13,203 nt of DNA from an uncultured Marinilabiliaceae bacterium (GCA_905235955.1 CAJONN010000031.1:1-13203), one strand, 5' to 3'; shown: positions 5,629-13,113, counted from the stretch's first letter. Notes: a model not told the origin generated them from the letters alone. A program made the numbers and translations.

Positions 5629-6981
5629 ATGAAAAAATACCTTTCCATTCTTTTGCTCTTTGCAATATCAATAGCAGTGCAGGCTCAGAAGCATGTGCTC
5701 ACATACAAAATATTTGATGAGATAAACAATGCCACGTGGATAGCTACACAAGGCGCATTTCGTCAAGCGGAAACTGACAATGCCGATTGCGTTATCATTC
5801 ATCTCAATACCTATGGTGGCGAAGTGGTTTATGCTGATTCTATTCGCACACGCATACTCAATGCCAAACAACCCGTTTATGTTTTTATTGACAACAATGC
5901 TGCCTCGGCAGGTTCGCTCATATCAATAGCCTGCGATAGCATATATATGCGCAAAGGTGGCAACATAGGCGCAGCAAGCGTTGTGAACCAAACAGGCGAA
6001 AAAATGCCCGACAAATATCAGTCGTATATGCGCTCAACAATGCGTTCTACGGCCGAGGCTCATGGCAAGCGCTCTGATGACACTACACGTTGGCTGCGCG
6101 ACCCACACATAGCTGAAGCTATGGTTGATGAATTTATAACCATAGAAAACGTAGTTGACTCAGGGCGCATACTCACATTTACAGCCGACGAAGCTATTGC
6201 CAACGGTTTTTGCGAAGGCAAGATGGAGAGCATAGAAGAGGTGGCGCACAGAGTTGCCGGAGCTGACTGCATCATAACTGAATATCGCCCAACGGCAGTA
6301 GACAATGTAAAAGGAGTATTGGGCGGAACATTTTTTCGTAGCATACTGATACTCATAATAATAGGCGGAATCTATTTCGAACTTCAGACACCCGGATTGG
6401 GTGTGCCAAGCATAGCTGCCATAATAGCCGCATTGCTCTATTTTGTGCCACTCTTTATCGACGGACTTGCCGACTCATGGGAAATATGGCTTTTTGTGAT
6501 AGGCGTTTTACTCTTAGTGGCCGAAATATTTGTCATTCCGGGTTTTGGTATAGCTGGTATTAGTGGCATAGTTTGTATGGTTTTGGGCTTGGCATTTAGT
6601 GTGCTCAATAACGATGGTCTAGATTTTAGTATGGTTGATAATGGTTTGATACTGAGAACAATATTTTTTATAACATTGACGCTTGTAGTAGCTTTTGTGG
6701 GCGTGTTGCTTGCAAGTCATTACCTCTTTAATACAGAAAGAGCCAAAACATCAGTTGTAGTGTTGCAAGCCGACCAAATGGGCTACGTAGGCACTGATAC
6801 TACAGCCAATAGCCTGATAGGAACAGAAGGTGAAGCACTTACTGACTTGCGTCCGAGTGGCAAAATATTGGTAGATGGGCAAATGCTCGATGCAATTTCT
6901 GACGGCAACTTCATTGAAAAAGGTAGCAAAATACAAATCAAATCAGCTACAGAAAGTCAAGCAGTAGTGAGCAAAGTGTAG
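5629..6981 (+). CDS. NfeD-family membrane-bound serine protease (ClpP class)
   Basis: Long-form NfeD proteins are membrane proteases with a ClpP-like Ser/Lys dyad domain, usually partnered with a stomatin/SPFH protein. The 450-residue product starts with a signal peptide (MKKYLSILLLFAISIAVQA, cleavage likely near 19-20). A ClpP-like domain (about 22-220) contains HLNTYGGEV and the nucleophile Ser93 in AASAGS; Lys129 is the probable partner by comparison with the Pyrococcus PH1510 protease. Four or five hydrophobic membrane segments follow (about 235-365), including the NfeD-typical ELQTPGLGVP and EIFVIPGFGIAGI. A soluble OB-fold domain (about 375-450) ends the protein with GxxG and SDGNFIEKGSKI features. 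An upstream ATG is rejected because it lies in the terminator stem. No stomatin/SPFH gene is adjacent, which is unusual. Envelope quality control is the inferred role. Confidence 0.87.
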   Translation: MKKYLSILLLFAISIAVQAQKHVLTYKIFDEINNATWIATQGAFRQAETDNADCVIIHLNTYGGEVVYADSIRTRILNAKQPVYVFIDNNAASAGSLISIACDSIYMRKGGNIGAASVVNQTGEKMPDKYQSYMRSTMRSTAEAHGKRSDDTTRWLRDPHIAEAMVDEFITIENVVDSGRILTFTADEAIANGFCEGKMESIEEVAHRVAGADCIITEYRPTAVDNVKGVLGGTFFRSILILIIIGGIYFELQTPGLGVPSIAAIIAALLYFVPLFIDGLADSWEIWLFVIGVLLLVAEIFVIPGFGIAGISGIVCMVLGLAFSVLNNDGLDFSMVDNGLILRTIFFITLTLVVAFVGVLLASHYLFNTERAKTSVVVLQADQMGYVGTDTTANSLIGTEGEALTDLRPSGKILVDGQMLDAISDGNFIEKGSKIQIKSATESQAVVSKV

Positions 6982-7060
6982 CTACTGAATAAAAGTGAAA
7001 AAATATCTGATAGTGTTAAAAAAAATACGTCAAAAGACCAAATAATTGGCACTATTTTAG

Positions 7061-7068
7061 TATTATTG
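7061..7068 (+). promoter_or_regulatory. Putative -7 element for the acyltransferase/sensor operon
   Basis: TATTATTG matches TAnnTTTG with one deviation and ends 21 bases before the ATG at 7090. A TTG at 7066 that would lengthen the gene lies inside it. Just upstream, ATAGTGTT (7010-7017) can pair with GGCACTAT (7048-7055), followed by TTTT. This is a possible weak terminator for nfeD with a long 30-base loop. Confidence 0.45.
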
Positions 7069-7089
7069 CAATCTGAAAAAACAATCTTG

Positions 7090-7905
7090 ATGGAAGAATC
7101 GTCGTTTACAATAGACATAGATAAAGTACTTGAAGCAAAAGGTCCGAAACTAAAACACTTATTGCCAAACTTTGTTGTAAATTATCTTAAACGGATAGTT
7201 CATCAAGATGATATAAATCAGTTTATTCTTAAAACAACACATATCAAAGGTTTAGACTATGCCGATGCCATAATAGAGAAATTTGGTGCCGAGGTTGATG
7301 TTTATGGTTTAGAAAATGTGCCACAAAATAGTAGATTGATATTTGCATCGAATCATCCACTTGGCGGGCTCGATGGAATGGCATTTATGCACGCCGTAGG
7401 CTTGAAGTATAGGCAAATCAAATTTCCGGTAAACGACATATTGCTCTACATTCGGAACTTTGAAGATGTGTTTTTGCCCGTAAATAAAGTAGGCTCTACG
7501 GGGCGGAAAGCTGCAATGCTGATGGAAGAGGCTTTTGCTTCTGACAATCAGATACTTATGTTTCCGGCCGGCTTATGTTCGCGCAAGCGCAATGGTGTAG
7601 TTGCCGACTTGGAGTGGAAGAAAACATTTGTGTCGAAAGCCATACAAACACAGCGCGACATAGTGCCTGTGCACATTACGGGGCGGAATAGCAACTTCTT
7701 CTACAACCTAAGCAACATCCGAACCAAATTAGGAATAAAATTCAACATTGAAATGATATATTTGGTAGACGAAATGTATCGTCAGCAAGGACAACACATT
7801 GATGTATACTTTGGCAAACCGATAGCTTGGCAAACACTACAAGGGCGAAATACGTATGAAGTAGCGCAGGAGATAAAAGCCATATCGTATAATTTGTCTA
7901 AATAA
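7090..7905 (+). CDS. PlsC-type acyltransferase, probable O-acyltransferase of glycine/amino-acid lipid synthesis (GlsA-like)
   Basis: The 271-residue product belongs to the lysophospholipid acyltransferase (PlsC/OlsA) superfamily. The catalytic NHxxxxD motif is NHPLGGLD (88-95), with His89 and Asp95. A substrate-binding segment follows as FPAGLCSRK (158-166), and IVPVHITGRN (191-200) fits the later conserved block. I see no signal peptide or obvious membrane span. It lies 22 bases upstream of an OlsB/GlsB-like N-acyltransferase. In Bacteroides thetaiotaomicron the glsA and glsB genes make glycine lipids: GlsB attaches a 3-hydroxy fatty acid to the glycine amino group and GlsA adds a second acyl chain to its hydroxyl. 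The same division of labour is inferred here. It could instead be a general lysophosphatidate acyltransferase, but the pairing argues against that. The start at 7090 avoids the promoter overlap. Confidence 0.75.
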   Translation: MEESSFTIDIDKVLEAKGPKLKHLLPNFVVNYLKRIVHQDDINQFILKTTHIKGLDYADAIIEKFGAEVDVYGLENVPQNSRLIFASNHPLGGLDGMAFMHAVGLKYRQIKFPVNDILLYIRNFEDVFLPVNKVGSTGRKAAMLMEEAFASDNQILMFPAGLCSRKRNGVVADLEWKKTFVSKAIQTQRDIVPVHITGRNSNFFYNLSNIRTKLGIKFNIEMIYLVDEMYRQQGQHIDVYFGKPIAWQTLQGRNTYEVAQEIKAISYNLSK

Positions 7906-7913
7906 TTGATAAA

Positions 7914-7918
7914 GAGGT
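7914..7918 (+). promoter_or_regulatory. Shine-Dalgarno-like site before the N-acyltransferase gene
   Basis: GAGGT lies nine bases before the ATG at 7928. Such sites are uncommon in Bacteroidota; this one is moderate, and the next gene in the operon has a far stronger one. Confidence 0.45.
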
Positions 7919-7927
7919 AAAAAGATA

Positions 7928-8860
7928 ATGTTGCAAGAACCAATAATAGAACCCGTATCGCCAGCAGAGCTTGAAGCCGACTTGAAAAATGCACGCTTTG
8001 TGCGCAATACCAACAAAGGCAACAACCAGATATACGACTTCTCAGCCGCTGATGCTCCACGCCTTATGCAAGAGGTTGGTAGGTTGCGTGAAATATCGTT
8101 TCGCATGGCAGGAGGTGGCACAGGCAAGTCAGTAGACATCGACAAGTATGATGTGAGCGACATACCATTTCGTCAACTCATAGTGTGGAATCCGCAAGAG
8201 AAAGAAATATTGGGTGGCTACCGCTATATACATTGCAAGTATTTGCCTCAGAATCAAGATGGTACGCGTTATTTGGCTACGTCGCACATGTTTCATTTTT
8301 CTGATGAATTCATACACGAATATTTCCCACAAACCATTGAACTTGGGCGTTCGTTTGTGCAGCCAATATACCAAAGCAGCAGAGCAGGTGCCAAAACACT
8401 CTATGCGCTCGACAACTTGTGGGACGGATTGGGTTCGCTGGTGGTTGACAACCCAGACTTGCGTTACTTCTTTGGCAAAGTAACAATGTATACCAACTTC
8501 AACCAAACAGCGCGCGACTATATTTTGGGCTTTTGGAAAAAATACTTCAAAGGCAGCGAAAAACTCATATATGCCTACAATCCTATACAGATAGGATTGT
8601 CAGAAGCTGATTGCGACAAAATATTTACAACTGGTGACTTGCAAGAAGACTACAAAATATTGGTTCGCAAAGTACGAGAACTTGGCGTCAACATACCGCC
8701 ACTCGTCAACGCCTATATGACACTCTCACCATCGATGCGTTCGTTTGGCACTGCCATCAACGATGAGTTTGGAGAGGTAGAAGAGACAGCCATACTAATC
8801 AATTTGCACGATTTGTATGAGAAAAAAGCTGCTCGGCACGTTAGTACTTACAAGAAATAG
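7928..8860 (+). CDS. GNAT-fold N-acyltransferase, OlsB/GlsB-like (amino-acid lipid synthesis)
   Basis: The 310-residue product resembles the OlsB/GlsB group of GNAT acyltransferases, often labelled hemolysin or GNAT N-acetyltransferase, which transfer a 3-hydroxyacyl chain to an amino acid amino group. Supporting segments are IVWNPQEKEILGGYRY (85-100), the strand that precedes the acyl-donor region, and IELGRSFVQPIYQ (137-149), which carries the hallmark ELGRS-V sequence of this group. The C-terminal half contains PPLVNAYMTLSP (257-268), matching the late conserved block of these enzymes. It follows the PlsC-type gene by 22 bases and precedes the sensor gene by 31 bases, so all three are probably one operon. 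Glycine lipid or N-acyl glycine (commendamide-like) synthesis is the best guess. Ornithine or serine as amino acceptor cannot be excluded from sequence alone. Confidence 0.78.
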   Translation: MLQEPIIEPVSPAELEADLKNARFVRNTNKGNNQIYDFSAADAPRLMQEVGRLREISFRMAGGGTGKSVDIDKYDVSDIPFRQLIVWNPQEKEILGGYRYIHCKYLPQNQDGTRYLATSHMFHFSDEFIHEYFPQTIELGRSFVQPIYQSSRAGAKTLYALDNLWDGLGSLVVDNPDLRYFFGKVTMYTNFNQTARDYILGFWKKYFKGSEKLIYAYNPIQIGLSEADCDKIFTTGDLQEDYKILVRKVRELGVNIPPLVNAYMTLSPSMRSFGTAINDEFGEVEETAILINLHDLYEKKAARHVSTYKK

Positions 8861-8878
8861 CACTAAAAAAATAGCTTA

Positions 8879-8887
8879 GGGAGGTGA
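8879..8887 (+). promoter_or_regulatory. Unusually strong Shine-Dalgarno sequence before the sensor gene
   Basis: GGGAGGTGA contains GGAGGTGA (8880-8887), a contiguous eight-base complement to the conserved anti-Shine-Dalgarno end of 16S rRNA. It lies four bases before the ATG at 8892. It fixes the start codon with high confidence. Most other genes in the window lack any such site. Confidence 0.8.
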
Positions 8888-8891
8888 AATT

Positions 8892-10487
8892 ATGTTTAGA
8901 TACATTTTGACACAACTATTACTATTGTGTGGCATAATAGCAGTTGCCCAGCCCGACATTGATGAGGCAACATCTGCAGAGCGCATATTGTTGCTTGGCG
9001 ACTCGTATGTTTTGGTCAGCAACTACACCAAAGCCCGTGAGCTATATGTTGATGCACTCAAAAGTGCTGATGGCATCGATGAAAAATGGAAAGCTATAGA
9101 TAAGATTGTAGATGTCAATGTGTTGACCAATAGCAATCAAGAGTCGATAGACATGCTCAATGATTTTATGGCAGACGACATAGCAAGGCGCGATAGCACC
9201 ATAATGATGAATGCTAACAACAAATTGGGCTACGTCTATTTCAACCTTCAGGACTATGTACGCTCAATAAAAAGCTACTATAAGGGGCGCACCTATATGA
9301 ATGGCAGTGCCGACCGCAATGGCAAAGCGCAACTGCTATGCAACATAGCGCAAACACTTATTGTAGCTGGCGATGTGCGCGAAGCTGAACAACAGCTAAA
9401 TGCAGCTATAGACATTTGTCCTGACCCCTCAAAAAAAATAATGGCAAACATATATGGTTTGTATGCCAAAGTGTATGAACAATATGGCAATTTTAGCAAT
9501 GCATACACCTATCTCAATAAGCAATTGATAGTTCAAACCGATTTGTGGAAAAATGAGCGTTCAGAACTTGTTGGTACAAAATATCCATGGTCGTATTATC
9601 AGAAAGTAGAGCAAAACGTCAACAACGAAAAACGCATCAAAGAACTTGAAAAATACATTGAAGACAGAACCGATGAGTATGACAATATGTCGCTCATAAG
9701 TTATGTAGCCATAATATTTTCCATATTGGTTTTGGTAAGTGGAACAATATTTAGCATCATAGGTTATAGATATCGCAAAATATTCTTAAAGCAAAACAAA
9801 ATATATGAAGAGAGGCAACGCTTATTCCCGCTCATTTCGCGCGATTTTGTTGCTCCGTTCAATTCACTCATAGGCTATGCTGAGTCGCAGTTGCAATATG
9901 CCAAAACCAAAGACGACAAAGATATAAAAGACTATAGCCGAAATATATACGAGGTGTCGCAGTCGATGCGCCAAATGGCAAATAGCATATTGGTATGGAG
10001 CCAAAACGATATATTGTCGAAGTCTAGCAAAAAGTGCATACACGTGTCAGACTATGTAGAAAAAGTGGTTGATGTGTATAAACTTATTGCTGAGGAAAAA
10101 AATATACATATAGATGTTGTTGTCGATGGAAATGCTACAATATTGGCTGACCCTACTCACTTTGACATTATAATTCGCAATCTCATAGGCAACTCGCTCA
10201 AATTTACCCTTAGTGGTGGCAATATGCGCATATCGGTAGTGCAAAATTCAGGTAAAACATCAGTTGTGGTTGACGATACGGGCATTGGCATTCCAGCCGA
10301 ACAATGCGAAAGAATAAACAATCATGAATATTATTCTCATAGCAAAATAGGCTTAATGGAAGAGAGAGGCATCGGACTCGGACTGATGATATGTATAGAC
10401 CTTGCCGTAGCCGACGGAGCATTGTTTGGCGTAGATAGTGTTGAAGGCAAAGGAACTACGGTAACCATAGTTTACGATTCGAAATAA
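8892..10487 (+). CDS. TPR-containing sensor histidine-kinase-like protein lacking the phosphoacceptor histidine
   Basis: The 531-residue product has a signal peptide (about 1-19, ending AVA), then a TPR-rich region predicted to lie in the periplasm (about 25-215, for example LGYVYFNLQDYVRSIKSYYKG). A short coiled-coil follows (about 240-265), then one membrane span (about 268-290) and a cytoplasmic kinase module. In the kinase module the H-box reads LISRDFVAPFNSLIGYAE: Arg317 occupies the place of the phosphorylated His, and the first histidine in the whole protein is residue 384. The ATPase domain looks intact, with N-box RNLIGNSLKF (429-438), G1 DDTGIGIP (461-468) and G2 GIGLG (493-497). 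It is therefore probably a pseudo-kinase, an allosteric ATP-binding sensor or one that works through another kinase. The frame is open to a normal C-terminus, so it is not a truncated pseudogene. No response regulator gene is in the window. It is the last gene of the acyltransferase operon. Confidence 0.82.
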   Translation: MFRYILTQLLLLCGIIAVAQPDIDEATSAERILLLGDSYVLVSNYTKARELYVDALKSADGIDEKWKAIDKIVDVNVLTNSNQESIDMLNDFMADDIARRDSTIMMNANNKLGYVYFNLQDYVRSIKSYYKGRTYMNGSADRNGKAQLLCNIAQTLIVAGDVREAEQQLNAAIDICPDPSKKIMANIYGLYAKVYEQYGNFSNAYTYLNKQLIVQTDLWKNERSELVGTKYPWSYYQKVEQNVNNEKRIKELEKYIEDRTDEYDNMSLISYVAIIFSILVLVSGTIFSIIGYRYRKIFLKQNKIYEERQRLFPLISRDFVAPFNSLIGYAESQLQYAKTKDDKDIKDYSRNIYEVSQSMRQMANSILVWSQNDILSKSSKKCIHVSDYVEKVVDVYKLIAEEKNIHIDVVVDGNATILADPTHFDIIIRNLIGNSLKFTLSGGNMRISVVQNSGKTSVVVDDTGIGIPAEQCERINNHEYYSHSKIGLMEERGIGLGLMICIDLAVADGALFGVDSVEGKGTTVTIVYDSK

Positions 10488-10539
10488 GAGTTTTTCTTGA
10501 TATCTGAAGCATAAATAGCACTGATTATAAGATAGTTGT

Positions 10540-10565
10540 CATTTGCTCAAAAAAGTTTGCAAATG
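10540..10565. repeat. Stem-loop between convergent genes
   Basis: CATTTGC (10540-10546) and GCAAATG (10559-10565) form a perfect seven-pair stem around a 12-base loop, in the 85-base gap between the convergent sensor and HAD genes. There is no clear T-run on either side, so a bidirectional terminator role is only possible, not shown. Confidence 0.35.
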
Positions 10566-10572
10566 CGAAACG

Positions 10573-11298
10573 CTACAATATCTCTATTATTTTGTGTAGC
10601 GAATGTATTTCATAATCAGTTGGTTGTGGTGCTTTGAATGTAGATGGTTGGCGGTTGAAAAACATTGTGCTGAGTTTGGCATTTATTGCGCCAACTATAT
10701 CAGTATCGAAGTTGTCGCCAATCATAAGCGTGCTTTGGCGTTGAGCTCCTGACTTTTGCAAAGCAAAGTCAAAAAATTGTGCTGATGGTTTGTTGGCACC
10801 AGCCTCTTCTGACAGAATAATGGTGTCGAAATATTTATCGAGGTGCGATGCATTGAGCTTTTTATATTGCACTTCGCAAAAACCATTGCTACACAGATGT
10901 AGCCGATAGCCACGTTGCTTGAGATGTGCAAGTGCTTCGTGTGCTCCATCAACAGTATTGGACTTGTTTGAGCATTGTTCAAGAAAATAGTCGCTCACCT
11001 CGAGGCAGAAAGTGTCGCTCGTGTCAATGTGCATTCCATTGTTATTAGTGCCAAGTGCAAGCGGACGCCTAAAACGTTCAATTATGAGCTCATCGCGGCT
11101 TATTTTGCCGTGTGCATAGAGCGCCCAAAGTTCAGTGTTGACTTGCCAATAGGGTGTTTTGAAATCAGTTTCAGATGTGAAAAAATCCTTCAACCCAAAA
11201 TGCTCAAACAATTCTGACAATGCCAAATCAGCATTACCGTGAGTATCGTAGAGTGTATCGTCAAAATCAATAAATATATCGGCAAATAATCGGTTCAT
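10573..11298 (-). CDS. HAD-family hydrolase, YjjG-like (probable noncanonical pyrimidine 5'-nucleotidase)
   Basis: This haloacid-dehalogenase phosphatase probably removes phosphate from nucleoside monophosphates, as YjjG does for non-canonical pyrimidine nucleotides. From the ATG at 11298 it is 241 residues. All four HAD motifs are visible: DFDDT with nucleophile Asp11 and acid/base Asp13, motif II Ser137 in LCSNG, motif III Lys170 in GANKPSAQFF, and motif IV GDNFDTD with Asp195 and Asp200. The region between motifs I and II holds an alpha-helical C1-type cap. An ATG further upstream (11331) is rejected because it precedes the -7 element TACTTTTG on this strand. The leader is very A-rich (a nine-base A run and GAAA repeats). 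The gene diverges from the acyl-CoA synthetase and converges on the sensor gene. The family is certain; the substrate is inferred. Confidence 0.82.
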   Translation of the reverse strand: MNRLFADIFIDFDDTLYDTHGNADLALSELFEHFGLKDFFTSETDFKTPYWQVNTELWALYAHGKISRDELIIERFRRPLALGTNNNGMHIDTSDTFCLEVSDYFLEQCSNKSNTVDGAHEALAHLKQRGYRLHLCSNGFCEVQYKKLNASHLDKYFDTIILSEEAGANKPSAQFFDFALQKSGAQRQSTLMIGDNFDTDIVGAINAKLSTMFFNRQPSTFKAPQPTDYEIHSLHKIIEIL

Positions 11299-11318
11299 AT
11301 CTTTCTTTCTTTTTTTTT

Positions 11319-11326
11319 CAAAAGTA
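11319..11326 (-). promoter_or_regulatory. -7 promoter element for the HAD hydrolase gene
   Basis: Read on the minus strand this is TACTTTTG, an exact TAnnTTTG match ending 20 bases before the ATG at 11298. It excludes the upstream ATG at 11331 as a start. Confidence 0.6.
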
Positions 11327-11351
11327 GGCATAATCCCTCACAATAATGTTC

Positions 11352-11359
11352 TATATTTG
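11352..11359 (+). promoter_or_regulatory. -7 promoter element for the acyl-CoA synthetase gene
   Basis: TATATTTG is an exact TAnnTTTG match ending 34 bases before the ATG at 11394. It lies only 25 bases from the oppositely directed -7 element of the HAD gene. An in-frame ATG at 11346 lies upstream of it and is not a credible start. Confidence 0.65.
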
Positions 11360-11393
11360 CATCGTTTTTTTCTGGAAAGAACCAAAAAAGTTT

Positions 11394-13010
11394 ATGGAGC
11401 TTAGAAATGATACAATTGGTGGATTGCTTGAAAAATGGAACCGCGAGACACCTGAAAAAGATTTTATTATATATCCTGATCGAAATATCAGATGGACATA
11501 TCGTCAGTTCAACGACCGTGTAGATTTATTTGCCAAAGGCTTGATGGAGCTTGGCGTTGAGAAAGATTCAAAAGTTGGAATTTGGGCTAATAACATTCCT
11601 GATTGGCTTACAGTTTTTTTTGCTTCAGCAAAATTGGGTGCATGGCTCGTTACAGTCAACACAAGCTATAAAGCTGCTGAGCTCGATTATTTGCTCGAAG
11701 ACTCTGATATTCACACACTTTGCATTATAGACCATTATCGTGATTCTGACTATATTGATATGGTCAACAACCTCGACCGAAATCACTTGCCTTATCTCAA
11801 AAATATTGTTGTAATGGATGGTAGTGATGGTAGGGGATATCTCACAGCCGAAGATGTTTTTGAAAAAGGACGCAAAGCCAATGACTTGCGTTACTTGCGT
11901 ATGAAAGATGCTGTTGATTGTCAGGATATTGTCAATATGCAATATACATCGGGCACTACAGGTTTCCCCAAAGGCGTAATGCTCACTCACTACAACATTA
12001 TCAATAATGGTCAGGCTACGGGCGATGCAATGAACTATTCGCCTGCCGACAACTTGCTTGTTTGCGTGCCATTCTTCCACTGTTTTGGTATAGTTTTGGC
12101 CGTGTGTGCCGTTATCACTCACAATATGACTATGACCATCACTGTAGACTTTGAGGCTGAAGCCGTGTTGCGTGCCATTCACAAAGAACGTTGTACATCG
12201 CTCTATGGCGTGCCAACTATGTATGTAGCTGAGCTAAGCCATGAGAATTTTAGCAAATACGACCTCTCGTCGCTTCGCACAGGCATTATGGCAGGTTCGC
12301 TCTGCCCAATAGAAACTATGCGTCAAGTGATGGACAAGATGTATATGAAAGACATCATCAGTGTATACGGTCTTACTGAGTCGTCGCCCGGCATGACCTG
12401 CTCGCGCATTGGGCATACAGTAGAACAACGTGCTACAACTGTTGGTACCGAATTTCCATTTGTAGAGGTGAAGGTATTCAACCCCGAAACCAAAAAAGAA
12501 TGTAAGGTAGGCGAGCAAGGCGAAATATGTTGCCGAGGCTACAATATAATGAAAGGCTACTACAAAAATGCCAAAGCTACAGCCGAAACCATTGATGCTG
12601 ACGGCTGGCTACACTCAGGCGACTTGGCTATGAAAGATGCTGACGGCTTCTACCACATTACGGGCAGAATAAAAGATATGATAATACGTGGCGGTGAAAA
12701 TATCTATCCGCGCGAAATAGAAAACTTCCTCTACAAAATGCAAGGAGTAAAAATGGTAGAGGTAGTGGGCATACCAGATGCTAAGTATGGCGAAATTGTT
12801 GGTGCATTCATCATCACCAACGATGGCGTTGAACTTACACAAGAGCAGGTGCAAGATTTTTGTAGAGGTCAAATAGCTCGCTACAAAATACCAAAATACA
12901 TCTTCTTTGTTGACGACTATCCGAAAACAGGTAGTGGTAAAGTGCAGAAATTTAAGCTACGCGAAATGGCTAAGCAACGTGTAGATGAAATTTTGGCACA
13001 ACAAGCATAG
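11394..13010 (+). CDS. Acyl-CoA synthetase (AMP-forming fatty acid-CoA ligase)
   Basis: This ANL-superfamily enzyme activates a carboxylic acid, most likely a medium- or long-chain fatty acid, to acyl-AMP and then acyl-CoA. The 538-residue product has the full motif set: the ATP-binding loop YTSGTTGFPKG (184-194), the linker-proximal VPFFHCFG (225-232), YGLTES (325-330), GWLHSGD with the ribose-contacting Asp410, and the hinge and A8 region GRIKDMIIRGGENIYPREIE (424-443). The catalytic adenylation Lys516 is in KTGSGKVQK. The start at 11394 is chosen because the upstream ATG precedes the promoter element. The length and motifs fit FadD/medium-chain ligases better than acetyl-CoA synthetase. 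It is transcribed alone and divergently from the HAD gene. It could feed exogenous acyl chains into lipid synthesis, but that link to the nearby acyltransferases is inference. Confidence 0.88.
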   Translation: MELRNDTIGGLLEKWNRETPEKDFIIYPDRNIRWTYRQFNDRVDLFAKGLMELGVEKDSKVGIWANNIPDWLTVFFASAKLGAWLVTVNTSYKAAELDYLLEDSDIHTLCIIDHYRDSDYIDMVNNLDRNHLPYLKNIVVMDGSDGRGYLTAEDVFEKGRKANDLRYLRMKDAVDCQDIVNMQYTSGTTGFPKGVMLTHYNIINNGQATGDAMNYSPADNLLVCVPFFHCFGIVLAVCAVITHNMTMTITVDFEAEAVLRAIHKERCTSLYGVPTMYVAELSHENFSKYDLSSLRTGIMAGSLCPIETMRQVMDKMYMKDIISVYGLTESSPGMTCSRIGHTVEQRATTVGTEFPFVEVKVFNPETKKECKVGEQGEICCRGYNIMKGYYKNAKATAETIDADGWLHSGDLAMKDADGFYHITGRIKDMIIRGGENIYPREIENFLYKMQGVKMVEVVGIPDAKYGEIVGAFIITNDGVELTQEQVQDFCRGQIARYKIPKYIFFVDDYPKTGSGKVQKFKLREMAKQRVDEILAQQA

Positions 13011-13021
13011 TTTATTATTGA

Positions 13022-13113
13022 TTCAAGTTTCGCAAATAGAAAAATGCACAGAAAATAAGCCATAAAAGGGCGAAAGAAATATACCCAACAAATAGCCTTC
13101 CAACAATTAGCAC
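13022..13113. repeat. Right-edge copies of the intergenic repeat family
   Basis: On the minus strand, 13046-13022 reads through TTTGCGAAACTTGAAT, an inverted copy of the end of the repeat at 88-255. On the plus strand, CCAACAAAT at 13085-13093 followed by CTTCCAACAAT (13097-13107) and AGCAC (13109-13113) matches 152-180 at 26 of 29 positions. The gap 13011-13203 has no gene that I can see. Confidence 0.5.

Noticed and set aside
8214..8483. Plus-strand open frame of 89 codons inside the N-acyltransferase gene
   Set aside because: It is out of frame with the conserved ELGRS-containing enzyme, has no independent start signals and shows no recognisable domain.
8892..10487. Sensor gene as a decayed pseudogene
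   Set aside because: The frame is uninterrupted from a very strong ribosome-binding site to a normal C-terminus, and the ATP-binding motifs are intact. Only the phosphoacceptor position is altered.
11625..12182. Minus-strand open frame of 185 codons inside the acyl-CoA synthetase gene
   Set aside because: The plus-strand gene contains all expected ANL motifs across this stretch, and the antisense product is His/Ile-rich without a recognisable family.
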